Assembly: GCA_043747595.1 (NCBI GenBank)
Contig: JAYTOX010000055.1
Location: 1-64,000, forward strand
Reading direction: 5' to 3'
Length of the DNA stretch: 64,000 nt
From: JADKIH01 sp043747595
GTDB taxonomy: Bacteria > Bacteroidota > Bacteroidia > AKYH767-A > 2013-40CM-41-45
In this document: positions 53,815-62,387 of the stretch, one piece after another
Layout of the letters: the number at the start of each line of letters is the position of its first letter
Numbering within the stretch: position 1 is the stretch's first letter
Notes under the pieces: model-generated
Told to the model about the DNA's origin: nothing
Seen by the model: the letters and a program-made list of their open reading frames with translations, nothing else
Databases searched by the model: none
Program-made: the position numbers and the translations under genes

Positions 53815-55068
53815 TTATGTTTTACTTAATGTGAATACAGTAATTTCCGGCAAGATACCAACTCTACCCGGATAACCTAAAAATCCCAATCCGCGATTCA
53901 CATATAACTTCTGCTCTTTTTCATTATACAGATCGGCCCATTGCTTATAAAAATACTGCACAGGACTCCATTTAAATCCCGGAATTTCGATTCCAAATTG
54001 CATACCGTGAGTGTGCCCAGAAAGTGTGAGATCTACAAATTGATAGTCCTTGGTAATTTCGGCATCCCAATGCGAAGGATCGTGCGAAAGCAAAATATTT
54101 ACATCTTGCTGAACATAACCTTCCGTTGCTTTTTTCATATCACCATAACGAGAAAAATTTTTCTTGCCGGAATAATTTTCAACACCAATTAGACCAATCT
54201 TACTTCCATCTTTTTCTATATAGGTATGTTCGTTCAACATCAAATTCCATCCAACTTCTTTATGAAATGATTTTAGTTTGTTCAAATTATCAATTTTGCT
54301 TTCAACAGTTGGAAACTGATAGTAATCGCCATAATCGTGATTACCCAAAATTGAATAAACACCAAGTGGTGCTTTCATTTTTGAAAAAATATCTCTGAAT
54401 GGTAATGCTTCGGTATGAAGATCATTTACCAAATCGCCAGTGAAGAAAATCAAATCGGGCTTTTGTTCAAGAATCATTTCAACAGCAGTTGCAAGATGCT
54501 CAACAGTATTAAAACTTCCGGTATGAATATCTGAGATCTGAATTACTTTTAATCCTTCGAATGGCTCAGGTAAATTTGAAAAAGTAAGTTTCGATTTATA
54601 AATTTGAAAATTGTACGTGCCGCGAATCATTCCATACAGCAGCGAAAAAAACGGAAGAGCGGCAATAACAAATCCTGACTTCACGAGAAAATTGAGTCTT
54701 GAAACACGAAAAGTTTCATTCACAGTTTCATTGGAAGAAAATAGAGAGGCAATCCAAAGAAATAGTAATCTACCTAAACGAATTACATCATCAATCAATA
54801 GAAAAATTGTAATGATAACCTTCGCACTATAAATTATAAATATAAAAGCAAATGAATAAACGCGCAAACTTTTAGGCCATGTATGCCAATCAATCCATTG
54901 TCCGACGAGAATTGTTCCAATCGACAAAATGGTGATACCCCAATAAATCAATGTTATCGTTCGCTGAAAATTTGGCGACCGTTGTTGAATGAGCACTTTT
55001 ACACCTTGAAAAACATACACATCGATAAGAAATAATACGATGGCAACAATTATGATTCTAATAGACAT
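53815..55068 (-). CDS. Membrane-anchored metallophosphoesterase (YkuE/YaeI-like)
   Basis: 417 residues. Four N-terminal membrane helices (~5-20, 37-57, 68-92, 128-146) precede a calcineurin-like domain with VIQISDIHTGSF, FFTGDLVND, ILGNHDYGDYY, LLSHDP and LSGHTHGMQFG, all metal ligands present. Membrane-linked members cleave phosphate from lipids such as UDP-diacylglucosamine analogues, but the substrate is not predictable here. Upstream of and overlapping in operon with the RNA methyltransferase gene. Confidence 0.9.
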   Translation of the reverse strand: MSIRIIIVAIVLFLIDVYVFQGVKVLIQQRSPNFQRTITLIYWGITILSIGTILVGQWIDWHTWPKSLRVYSFAFIFIIYSAKVIITIFLLIDDVIRLGRLLFLWIASLFSSNETVNETFRVSRLNFLVKSGFVIAALPFFSLLYGMIRGTYNFQIYKSKLTFSNLPEPFEGLKVIQISDIHTGSFNTVEHLATAVEMILEQKPDLIFFTGDLVNDLHTEALPFRDIFSKMKAPLGVYSILGNHDYGDYYQFPTVESKIDNLNKLKSFHKEVGWNLMLNEHTYIEKDGSKIGLIGVENYSGKKNFSRYGDMKKATEGYVQQDVNILLSHDPSHWDAEITKDYQFVDLTLSGHTHGMQFGIEIPGFKWSPVQYFYKQWADLYNEKEQKLYVNRGLGFLGYPGRVGILPEITVFTLSKT

Positions 55069-55155
55069 AAGGAATGGGATAATAATCTTGGAGAGAAGAC
55101 GAACGAAACTAAAATAAATTGCACATTGAAAAACAAAATTGAATGATTTGTAGAA

Positions 55156-55809
55156 TTAAGGGTTAAGGCGAACCATCTTCCATTTACCGGTTTTATTTTT
55201 CGAATAAAGAAAACGATCGTGCAATCGATTTTCGCGTCCTTGCCAAAACTCTATTTCAATTGCATTAACAAGATAACCACCCCAATGTTTAGGACGAGGG
55301 ATTTTTTTTCCTGAAAAATTTTGTTCGAGCAATTTATAACGATTCTCCAGTTCTTCTCTTCCTGCAAGAACTTCAGATTGATGAGAAGCATGTGCACCAA
55401 TCTGACTTTCTCGAGGACGAGAAGCAAAATAAAGATCAGATTTTTTTTCGGCGAGCTTAGCTACTGTACCACGTATTCTAACTTGCCTTTGAAGTTCAGG
55501 CCAAAAAAAAGTGAGACAAACATTTTTATTCGATTGTATTTCTTTGCCTTTAGCACTGTGATAATTGGTGAAGAAACTAAATCCGTTTTTATCTACACTT
55601 CTCAACAAAACGATTCTACCATCAACAACACCATTTTTATACGCCGTAGAAAGCGTCATAGCATTCGGTTCATTTACGGCAGCAGTGAGCGCTTGATCTA
55701 TCCATTTTGAGAACTGAATTATTGGGTTAGCAGAAAGTTTTTTTTCATCGATTGCATCTTTAGTAAAATCGACTCTTAGATTGAAAATAGTAGCGTTATT
55801 TTTTTTCAT
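55156..55809 (-). CDS. pdxH: Pyridoxine/pyridoxamine 5'-phosphate oxidase
   Basis: 217 residues from the ATG at 55809, which matches the usual ~215; an upstream start at 55854 would add 15 residues without family support. FMN and substrate motifs: DGRIVLLRSVDKNGFSFFTNY, FFWPELQRQVRIRG, RPRESQIGAHAS and W-x-G-x-x-x-R-L-H-D-R near the end (WQGRENRLHDRF). It makes pyridoxal phosphate, the cofactor of aminotransferases such as that encoded at 47642. Monocistronic. Confidence 0.93.
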   Translation of the reverse strand: MKKNNATIFNLRVDFTKDAIDEKKLSANPIIQFSKWIDQALTAAVNEPNAMTLSTAYKNGVVDGRIVLLRSVDKNGFSFFTNYHSAKGKEIQSNKNVCLTFFWPELQRQVRIRGTVAKLAEKKSDLYFASRPRESQIGAHASHQSEVLAGREELENRYKLLEQNFSGKKIPRPKHWGGYLVNAIEIEFWQGRENRLHDRFLYSKNKTGKWKMVRLNP

Positions 55810-56093
55810 AATTGAAGTACAAACATCGCTAAAAATTTGGTGAAAAATTGGCATGATTATACGAAAAGCTAAGAGTACAGGTTCAAAAGTTTATCAATCA
55901 TAACTATGAGCTCTAAAAAACCTTACATAATTAATTGAAAGAAAAACGGCCAATAAAGAAGGAGGAATGTAAGTTTTGCGAGCAATAATCAAAAACAACT
56001 GCTCTCAAATGTTGTAAAATTGTTCATTGCTTATCAACAAATGATCGGCGGAATAACTTAATAATGAACACGCTATAAGGCCACATCTACAAA

Positions 56094-56663
56094 ATGAGAA
56101 AAAAGAACACATATCTTGATCCTGAAGTTGGCAGAATCCTAATTTCCGAGCCATTCTTATTGGACTCATATTTTAAAAGGACAGTGATCCTTTTAGGAGA
56201 GCACAGCGAAGAGGGCACCGTTGGCTTTATTTTGAATAAACCGACAGATTTGCATTTAAACGATGCATTAGAAGATTTCCCTCCATTTGAGGCCCCACTT
56301 TACTTTGGCGGACCAGTTCAGACCGATACGATTCATTTTTTACATACACTCGGCAATAAGCTGGAAGGTTGTAAGGAAATACTTCCCGGCATTTTTTGGG
56401 GTGGTGATTTAGAAGCGCTAAAGCTTTTAATAGATACCCATCAGGTGAATAAAAACGATATTCGATTTTTTGCAGGCTATAGCGGCTGGGAACCACAACA
56501 GTTAACAGAAGAATTACGAGGACATACATGGATGATCTCCAATTGCAAGAGAGACTTCGCTTTCTCTGATCATCCGGAGGGGCTATGGGGAGAAGTGCTG
56601 AATTCAATGGGAAGTCAGTATGCAATTCTTGCCAATTTCCCTGAAGATCCAAGTTTGAATTAA
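56094..56663 (+). CDS. YqgE/AlgH-family protein
   Basis: 189 residues. Family motifs: GRILISEPFLLDSYFKRTVILL, EGTVGFILNKPT, YFGGPVQTDTIHFLH, FFAGYSGWEPQQL and WMISNCKRDF (each quoted as a short motif). The YqgE fold is conserved across bacteria, but its function is not known. Followed by a good terminator. Its neighbour pdxH is divergent. Confidence 0.93.
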   Translation: MRKKNTYLDPEVGRILISEPFLLDSYFKRTVILLGEHSEEGTVGFILNKPTDLHLNDALEDFPPFEAPLYFGGPVQTDTIHFLHTLGNKLEGCKEILPGIFWGGDLEALKLLIDTHQVNKNDIRFFAGYSGWEPQQLTEELRGHTWMISNCKRDFAFSDHPEGLWGEVLNSMGSQYAILANFPEDPSLN

Positions 56664-56689
56664 GATAATGGTTAGTTTGTTTAATACAG

Positions 56690-56714
56690 AGCCTTCCTTC
56701 GGGGAGGCTTTTTT
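56690..56714 (+). terminator. Rho-independent terminator of the YqgE gene
   Basis: AGCCTTCC (56690-56697), loop TTCG, GGGAGGCT (56702-56709) followed by TTTTT. Seven or eight pairs with a stable UUCG tetraloop, 27 bp after the stop codon. Confidence 0.92.
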
Positions 56715-56738
56715 ATTTTAATAATTGCTTAAGTAGTT

Positions 56739-56746
56739 TAACTTTG
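56739..56746 (+). promoter_or_regulatory. Candidate -7 box of the metzincin gene
   Basis: TAACTTTG matches TAnnTTTG perfectly. The paired upstream box would be TTTA at 56716-56719 (19 nt away), a three-of-four match. Transcription from ~56753 would give a ~42-nt leader to the ATG at 56795. Confidence 0.5.
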
Positions 56747-56794
56747 TAGAGTGAACACCGCACAAACTCCCAAGTTCTCTTAACCACTATTCTA

Positions 56795-59700
56795 ATGAAA
56801 AAAAAATTACTGAATTCTCTATTATTATTATTGATCCTAAGTACCAGTTCTTCAAACGGAGGCGATCTTTTCAAACTAATTTCTTCCTTTAAAGAAAAAG
56901 GTCTTTTTAGAAATGAAGCGAAATCACTCTTTGACGTTTCTCAATTTAAAAATACTGAACTCGATCGTTCACTTTCCTCCTATCGTTTGTTGGAATTGAA
57001 CAAATCAGTAGTACAACAAATTTTAAACGAACAGCCTAACTATTTATTAATAAACTTACCGAATCCTGACGGCAGTGGTATTATTACGCTCGAACTAATC
57101 AAGAAAGAGATTTATACCGGAGGTTTTAAATTAATTACGAGTCGCGCTTCTACCGAAAAAGAAATTTCATTCTGCAACTATCAAGGAATCGTTTCAGGGA
57201 ACAGTGAGTCGATGGCAGCGATTTCATTTTCTGCAAACGAAGTGATGGGACTCATTGCTACAGAAAAAGGTAATTACAATCTCGGAAAACTTTCAAAAGA
57301 CAATTCAGGAAATTATATTTTTTACAATGATGTTAATTTGAAAAGTACAATTCCTTTTCAATGCGGAGCAACATCTAGTTACCGTAGAACAAAACCCGGA
57401 ATCCGTATCAACAATCCAAATACAAGTGCATCTACAAAATGTGTAAATTTTTATTGGGAAACCGATCAAGATATTTTTACCGACAAAGGAACTGTTGGTG
57501 CAGTTACAACTTATATAAACGGAATTTTTAATCAAGTGTCTGCTGAATATGCCAATGATGGAATCACTGCGAAATTAAATACACTTTACGTTTGGAATTC
57601 TATTGATCCTTATGTTGGTCCGGCCTCCAACGATTATCTCGATCAATTTGGAACCAACAGAACTTCATTCACAGGCGACCTTGCTACACTCTTAGGCTAC
57701 AATGGAGGTGGTGGTGTTGCTTGGTTAGATGTACTGTGCGATCCAACACTGAGTTATCACATGGCATATACAGGAATCAATGCAAATTATAATAACATAC
57801 CCACTTATAGTTGGACTGTTGAAGTAGTTTCACATGAGCAAGGACACAATCTCGGATCATCACATACACACGATTGTGTTTGGAATGGAAATGCAACGGC
57901 CATCGACGGCTGCGGACCGAATGCAGGTTATGCATCCGATCCTTTAGGATGTGCACAAGGACCCATTCCTGCCAAAGGAACAATTATGAGTTATTGTCAT
58001 CTTTCTCCAAATACAGGAATAAGTTTAGCACTCGGATTTGGATCACAACCTAAAACACTTATTCAAAATCGGATTGCAGCTTCAACATGTTTAACAATTT
58101 GCAGTGCAACAAATGATGATCCGTGTACAGCCACAACACTTACAGTTGGAACAAGCTGTTCACCGGTTTCAGGCGACAATACCGCAGCAACAAATTCAAC
58201 AGTTCCAGCTGTGTCATGCGATGGAAACGGTGATGGCGATGTTTGGTTCTCTGCAGTGGTACCAGCGTCTGGAGTAATCGAAATAAATACGATGGCAGGA
58301 ACGCTAACAGATATGGGCATGGCAATATATAGCGGAACGTGTTCTTCACTTACATTGATTAACTGTTATGCCGGTGGAAATGCAACAACACCCACAATGC
58401 CTCGAGCAATTGTAAGCAACCAAAGTGCAGGAACAACTATATGGATTCGAATGTGGGATGTGAATAATGACGAAGTAGGAACATTTCAAATATGTGCAGT
58501 GAATCCTTGTTCAGCAAGTGTTTCCATCACAGGAGCAAGTTCTGCTTGTAGTACAAATGTTACACAACTTTGTGCAAGTCCAAGTTTCACAAGTTATTCT
58601 TGGTCGAATGGTGCAACAACACAATGCATTACTCCCGGTGCATCAGGAACATTTACTGTAACCGTTACCGATGCAAATGGATGTACAGCAAGCGCATCAA
58701 AATCTTTCACAATAAACAATTCACCTACGGTAACATTGACCGGCGTAACTGCTGCTTGTTTAAATACAAATCCTTCACTCTGTACAGGCACAACATACAC
58801 ACAATATGCATGGTCGAATGGAGGTACTACACAATGTATTAATCCGCCATCATCAGGTACATACTCGGTTACAGTAACCAATGCAAGCGGATGTACAGGA
58901 ACTGCATCAAGAGCCGTTACAATTTATCCAAACTTTACGCCGGCAGTTACAGGCGCCGATTCATCTTGCACTATATTACCTGGAACATTATGTTCAAGTA
59001 CAGGAAATAGTTATAGTTGGTCGAGTGGACAAACAACACAATGTATTAATCCGAGTACATCAGGAAATTATGTTGTTACAGTTACGAATGCTAATGGATG
59101 TACCGCCACCGCTTCAAAATCTACAATCGTTTACACGAATCCTACAGCAGCAATAACAGGCCCTACAAGTGCTTGTAACGGATCAACAGTTCAGTTGTGT
59201 ACAAACAGTGGAAGTTATTCTTATGCATGGTCAAATGCAGCAACAGCAATGTGTATCAATTTAACTGCTACAGGAAATTACACTGCTACAATTACAGATA
59301 CACATGGTTGTACATCTTCTGCTTCACAAACAGTAACGTTTGGAAATTCACTATCAGTAAATATAACAGGACCATCGCAGGCTTGTCCCAATACAGGTGC
59401 ACAATTATGTGCGGATGCCGGTTTTGCAAATTATTTATGGTCGAGCGGACAAACAACAGCATGCATTACACCAACATTGAATGGAACATATACTGTTAGA
59501 GCAAGTGATAACAGTGGCTGTTCGGCAACCAGTTCTGCGACAATAAATTTTTACTCAGTTACACCGGTTACAGTGAGTGGACCAACTAGTGGGTGTGCGA
59601 ATTCATTTCCACAATTATGTGCATCATCAGGGTATGCATCTTATTTATGGTCATCGACACAAACATCACAATGCATTACACCACCTTCTCCGGGAGGAAG

Positions 59701-61723
59701 TTTTTCTGTGATTGCGACAGATGCGAATGGTTGCACAAGTAGTGCTTCACAAAGTTTAACAGTATTGAACAATCCATCACTAAGTATTTCAGGTCCGGGA
59801 ATAGTTTGTCCGGGAACTCCTGCTATGTTATGTGCTTCTACAAATGGTAACGCTATCTCTTGGTCAACTGCAGAAAGTACAGCATGTATTAGCGTTCCTG
59901 ATTCAGGATCATACACAGCTACTGCATCAGCAACCAATGGTTGTACATCCACTTTAAATTACCACTTGAATTATTATTCTGTACCTACACCAGTAATTAG
60001 TGGACCGGCAACAGCATGTTTCGGTACAACAGCTCAACTTTGCGCACCGGTTGGTTACACCATTTATTCATGGTCGAGCGGACAAACAACACGATGCATC
60101 AATGTTACAGCTGCAGGAAATTATATTGTTACATTAACCGATGTAAATGGATGTACTTCAACAGCGAATCAATCAATCACTTTCGGCGCAAATTTAAATT
60201 TATCGATTACAGGTCCAACCGGAATTTGTTTTGGCCAGAGTATTCAATTATGCGCTACCACTGTTGGTACAACACAATGGTCTAATGGTTCCATTTCACA
60301 ATGTATTACAATTACTAGTGGAGGAAATTATAACGTAACAGTAACCGATCTTAACGGTTGTTCGGCATCATCATCACGATCAATAACAAGTTACCCCGCA
60401 TTTTCTGCAACTGTTACAGGACCATCGACCGCATGTTATGGAACAAATGTTCAGTACTGCTCGCCGGCAGGAACCGGATATCAATATAGTTGGTCGACAG
60501 GTGCAACAACACGATGTATAAATACAAGCACATCCGGAATTTACACCGTTACTATTACCAATACAAATGGATGTACAGCGAGTAGTTCGCAAGGACTCAC
60601 AATTTTTTCGCAGTTGAATTCGACTATCACCGGACCAACATCACTTTGTGTAGGAGCAGTTGGGCAACTATGTGCACCAACAGGAAGTTCATTGTATCAA
60701 TGGTCGACCGGAAGTACTGCACGATGTATTAGTGTAAATTCGTCGGGAAATTATACCGTAACAATTACAGGAGCCAATGGATGTACAGCGAGTAATACGG
60801 CAGTAGTAACTTTTTCAAATTCTATCACTACTACAATTACCGGAAGTCATACTCCATGTGCGGGAAGTGTTTTACAGTTATGTGTACCTACAGGCTATGC
60901 CGACTATGCATGGAATACAGGAGCAACAACAGAATGTATTTCCGTAACAGCCAATGGAATTTATTCAGTAACGATTCACGATGCAGTTGGTTGCGTAGGT
61001 AACGATACACAGCTTGTGAGCTACTCGCCTATTCCACCCGTTACAATTACAGGGCCTAGCAATATTTGTACAGGAGCTTCAGAAACTTTGTGTGCTACGC
61101 AAGGATATCCAAGTTATGCTTGGAATGGAGGAAGTACACAATCATGTATAACAGTTAGTGGTGCAGGAAATTATTCAGTGATAGTGACCGATGCAAATGG
61201 TTGTACAAATTCTGCGACCAAAGGGGTGAGTGAAACAAATATTAATCCTTCCATTTCGAACACAGCAAGCGGACTAGTAGCAACACCAACAGGAAGTCAA
61301 TATACTTATTCGTGGTATTATAACGGTGCAACATTTACAGGATGTACAGGAGATACATGTACACCGGTTCATACAGGAGATTATACAGTCGTGATTAACG
61401 ATCAGAATTGGGGTTGTACTGATTCAGCAACCATTTATTATTTTTCGGTGGGAATTGCAGCAGAGCAAGTAGTAGATCAAATAAAATTATTTCCGAATCC
61501 AATTTCTTCGAATTGGTTAAATGTTGCATTTGATTTTTCGGGTACAGAAAAAATCAGTTTACAGATAACAAATGCGTTGGGCCAAGAGTTGGTTCAGAGT
61601 AATTTTGTAAAAGTGGGGACTATGACCAAGCAAATAAATTGTTCAGAATTGGCCGCGGGTATATATTTGGTGAATATTAAAGGGGAGAAATGGCAGAAGA
61701 GTTGGAAAATAGTGAAGCAATAA
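56795..61723 (+). CDS. Giant secreted metzincin protease with 13 four-Cys repeats and T9SS sorting domain
   Basis: 1642 residues. Signal peptide (LLNSLLLLLILSTSSSNG), a ~190-residue propeptide-like part, then an M12B/reprolysin-like peptidase: HEQGHNLGSSHTHD places zinc ligands at H347, H351 and H357 with catalytic E348, and Met-turn M~398 (GTIMSYCH). A PPC-like domain follows (~438-570). Residues ~578-1480 hold 13 tandem repeats of ~70 residues, each with four Cys (consensus: C-x6-10-LC, YxWSxGxTTxCI, GxYxVTVTDxxGCT), then one degenerate repeat. The C-terminus (LFPNPISSNWLNV ... GIYLVNIK, K-x-W-K-I-VKQ) is a type A T9SS sorting domain. Probably exported by T9SS and cell-attached or released. 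Confidence 0.93.
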   Translation: MKKKLLNSLLLLLILSTSSSNGGDLFKLISSFKEKGLFRNEAKSLFDVSQFKNTELDRSLSSYRLLELNKSVVQQILNEQPNYLLINLPNPDGSGIITLELIKKEIYTGGFKLITSRASTEKEISFCNYQGIVSGNSESMAAISFSANEVMGLIATEKGNYNLGKLSKDNSGNYIFYNDVNLKSTIPFQCGATSSYRRTKPGIRINNPNTSASTKCVNFYWETDQDIFTDKGTVGAVTTYINGIFNQVSAEYANDGITAKLNTLYVWNSIDPYVGPASNDYLDQFGTNRTSFTGDLATLLGYNGGGGVAWLDVLCDPTLSYHMAYTGINANYNNIPTYSWTVEVVSHEQGHNLGSSHTHDCVWNGNATAIDGCGPNAGYASDPLGCAQGPIPAKGTIMSYCHLSPNTGISLALGFGSQPKTLIQNRIAASTCLTICSATNDDPCTATTLTVGTSCSPVSGDNTAATNSTVPAVSCDGNGDGDVWFSAVVPASGVIEINTMAGTLTDMGMAIYSGTCSSLTLINCYAGGNATTPTMPRAIVSNQSAGTTIWIRMWDVNNDEVGTFQICAVNPCSASVSITGASSACSTNVTQLCASPSFTSYSWSNGATTQCITPGASGTFTVTVTDANGCTASASKSFTINNSPTVTLTGVTAACLNTNPSLCTGTTYTQYAWSNGGTTQCINPPSSGTYSVTVTNASGCTGTASRAVTIYPNFTPAVTGADSSCTILPGTLCSSTGNSYSWSSGQTTQCINPSTSGNYVVTVTNANGCTATASKSTIVYTNPTAAITGPTSACNGSTVQLCTNSGSYSYAWSNAATAMCINLTATGNYTATITDTHGCTSSASQTVTFGNSLSVNITGPSQACPNTGAQLCADAGFANYLWSSGQTTACITPTLNGTYTVRASDNSGCSATSSATINFYSVTPVTVSGPTSGCANSFPQLCASSGYASYLWSSTQTSQCITPPSPGGSFSVIATDANGCTSSASQSLTVLNNPSLSISGPGIVCPGTPAMLCASTNGNAISWSTAESTACISVPDSGSYTATASATNGCTSTLNYHLNYYSVPTPVISGPATACFGTTAQLCAPVGYTIYSWSSGQTTRCINVTAAGNYIVTLTDVNGCTSTANQSITFGANLNLSITGPTGICFGQSIQLCATTVGTTQWSNGSISQCITITSGGNYNVTVTDLNGCSASSSRSITSYPAFSATVTGPSTACYGTNVQYCSPAGTGYQYSWSTGATTRCINTSTSGIYTVTITNTNGCTASSSQGLTIFSQLNSTITGPTSLCVGAVGQLCAPTGSSLYQWSTGSTARCISVNSSGNYTVTITGANGCTASNTAVVTFSNSITTTITGSHTPCAGSVLQLCVPTGYADYAWNTGATTECISVTANGIYSVTIHDAVGCVGNDTQLVSYSPIPPVTITGPSNICTGASETLCATQGYPSYAWNGGSTQSCITVSGAGNYSVIVTDANGCTNSATKGVSETNINPSISNTASGLVATPTGSQYTYSWYYNGATFTGCTGDTCTPVHTGDYTVVINDQNWGCTDSATIYYFSVGIAAEQVVDQIKLFPNPISSNWLNVAFDFSGTEKISLQITNALGQELVQSNFVKVGTMTKQINCSELAAGIYLVNIKGEKWQKSWKIVKQ

Positions 61724-61804
61724 AATACCAAGAAAAAATAAATTCGATTTTAGGGAAATATAAAGCGAATAAAAAAAGAGAGGTAGGAAACGGAATATAA
61801 TCCG

Positions 61805-61812
61805 TAAATTTG
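61805..61812 (+). promoter_or_regulatory. Candidate -7 box of ssrA
   Basis: TAAATTTG matches TAnnTTTG exactly, 15 nt before the mature tmRNA 5' end. No convincing upstream box is found 19-20 nt away, so the call rests on the -7 element only. Confidence 0.45.
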
Positions 61813-61827
61813 CAGAACCAAAATAAC

Positions 61828-62191
61828 GGGGCTGCCTGGATTTGACAGTAAGTGAAATTGGTAAGTAAGCACGTCGAGGGTCGGGAATCAGCCTCGTAAA
61901 ACACGGTTCTCAACTGCCTAACTGGCAACAATTCTTACGCGTTAGCTGCTTAATCAGAAGATTAATCAATTGACTACTTCCTGAAGACCTGTTCACCCGT
62001 TTTCTCCTTTGAAGTATCGTATGGTGAATGCTCTCCGATGATGTCTCCTGCATCGGGTCTAAGATTCAAGGAACTAAGTTGCATAATAGCGTGTGTTTAG
62101 CAGTTATGTCGCCGACAATTAATGAACACTAAGCGTGTAGAAAGTTTATTGATTGCTTGTCTGGACGAGGGTTCAACTCCCTCCAGCTCCA
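61828..62191 (+). ncRNA. ssrA: Transfer-messenger RNA (tmRNA)
   Basis: 364 nt, one-piece tmRNA. The 5' end GGGGCTGCCTGGATTTGACAG and 3' end GAGGGTTCAACTCCCTCCAGCTCC (quoted as separate motifs) form the alanine-tRNA-like domain with acceptor GGGGCTG/CAGCTCC (one G-U) and discriminator A at 62191; CCA is not encoded. The tag reading frame at 61924-61953 is GGC AAC AAT TCT TAC GCG TTA GCT GCT TAA, giving the peptide (A)GNNSYALAA. It rescues stalled ribosomes with SmpB and marks proteins for proteases such as Lon and ClpXP. Confidence 0.97.
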
Positions 62192-62193
62192 CA

Positions 62194-62232
62194 AAAAAAA
62201 GTGTAGAAAAATAGTTTTTTCTACACTTTTTT
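62194..62232 (+). terminator. Terminator of ssrA
   Basis: AAAAAGTGTAGAAAAA and TTTTTCTACACTTTTT form a long perfect stem (about 62195-62211 with 62215-62231) with a 3-nt loop and a T tract. It sits immediately after the tmRNA. Confidence 0.85.
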
Positions 62233-62387
62233 GTTTTTACTTGAAACCAGAATTGCTTTTTAGGTTGGTTTTGATAAGTTGCAAAAACCTATAAAATCAA
62301 AAAGTAAATCAAGCTCCCTTTCCGCTTTTATCGGAGGTGGAAAATAAAACACACTTATAGGATTATTTATAGGATATTTACGAACTT

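Noticed and set aside
58063..60592. Antisense and frame-shifted open frames across the metzincin repeats
   Set aside because: They exist only because the coding repeats lack stops in other frames; composition is skewed (Cys/Trp/Tyr-rich) and there is no independent start signal.
61677..61931. Minus-strand frame overlapping the tmRNA start
   Set aside because: It crosses a well-defined tmRNA and the end of the metzincin gene and shows no recognisable protein features.
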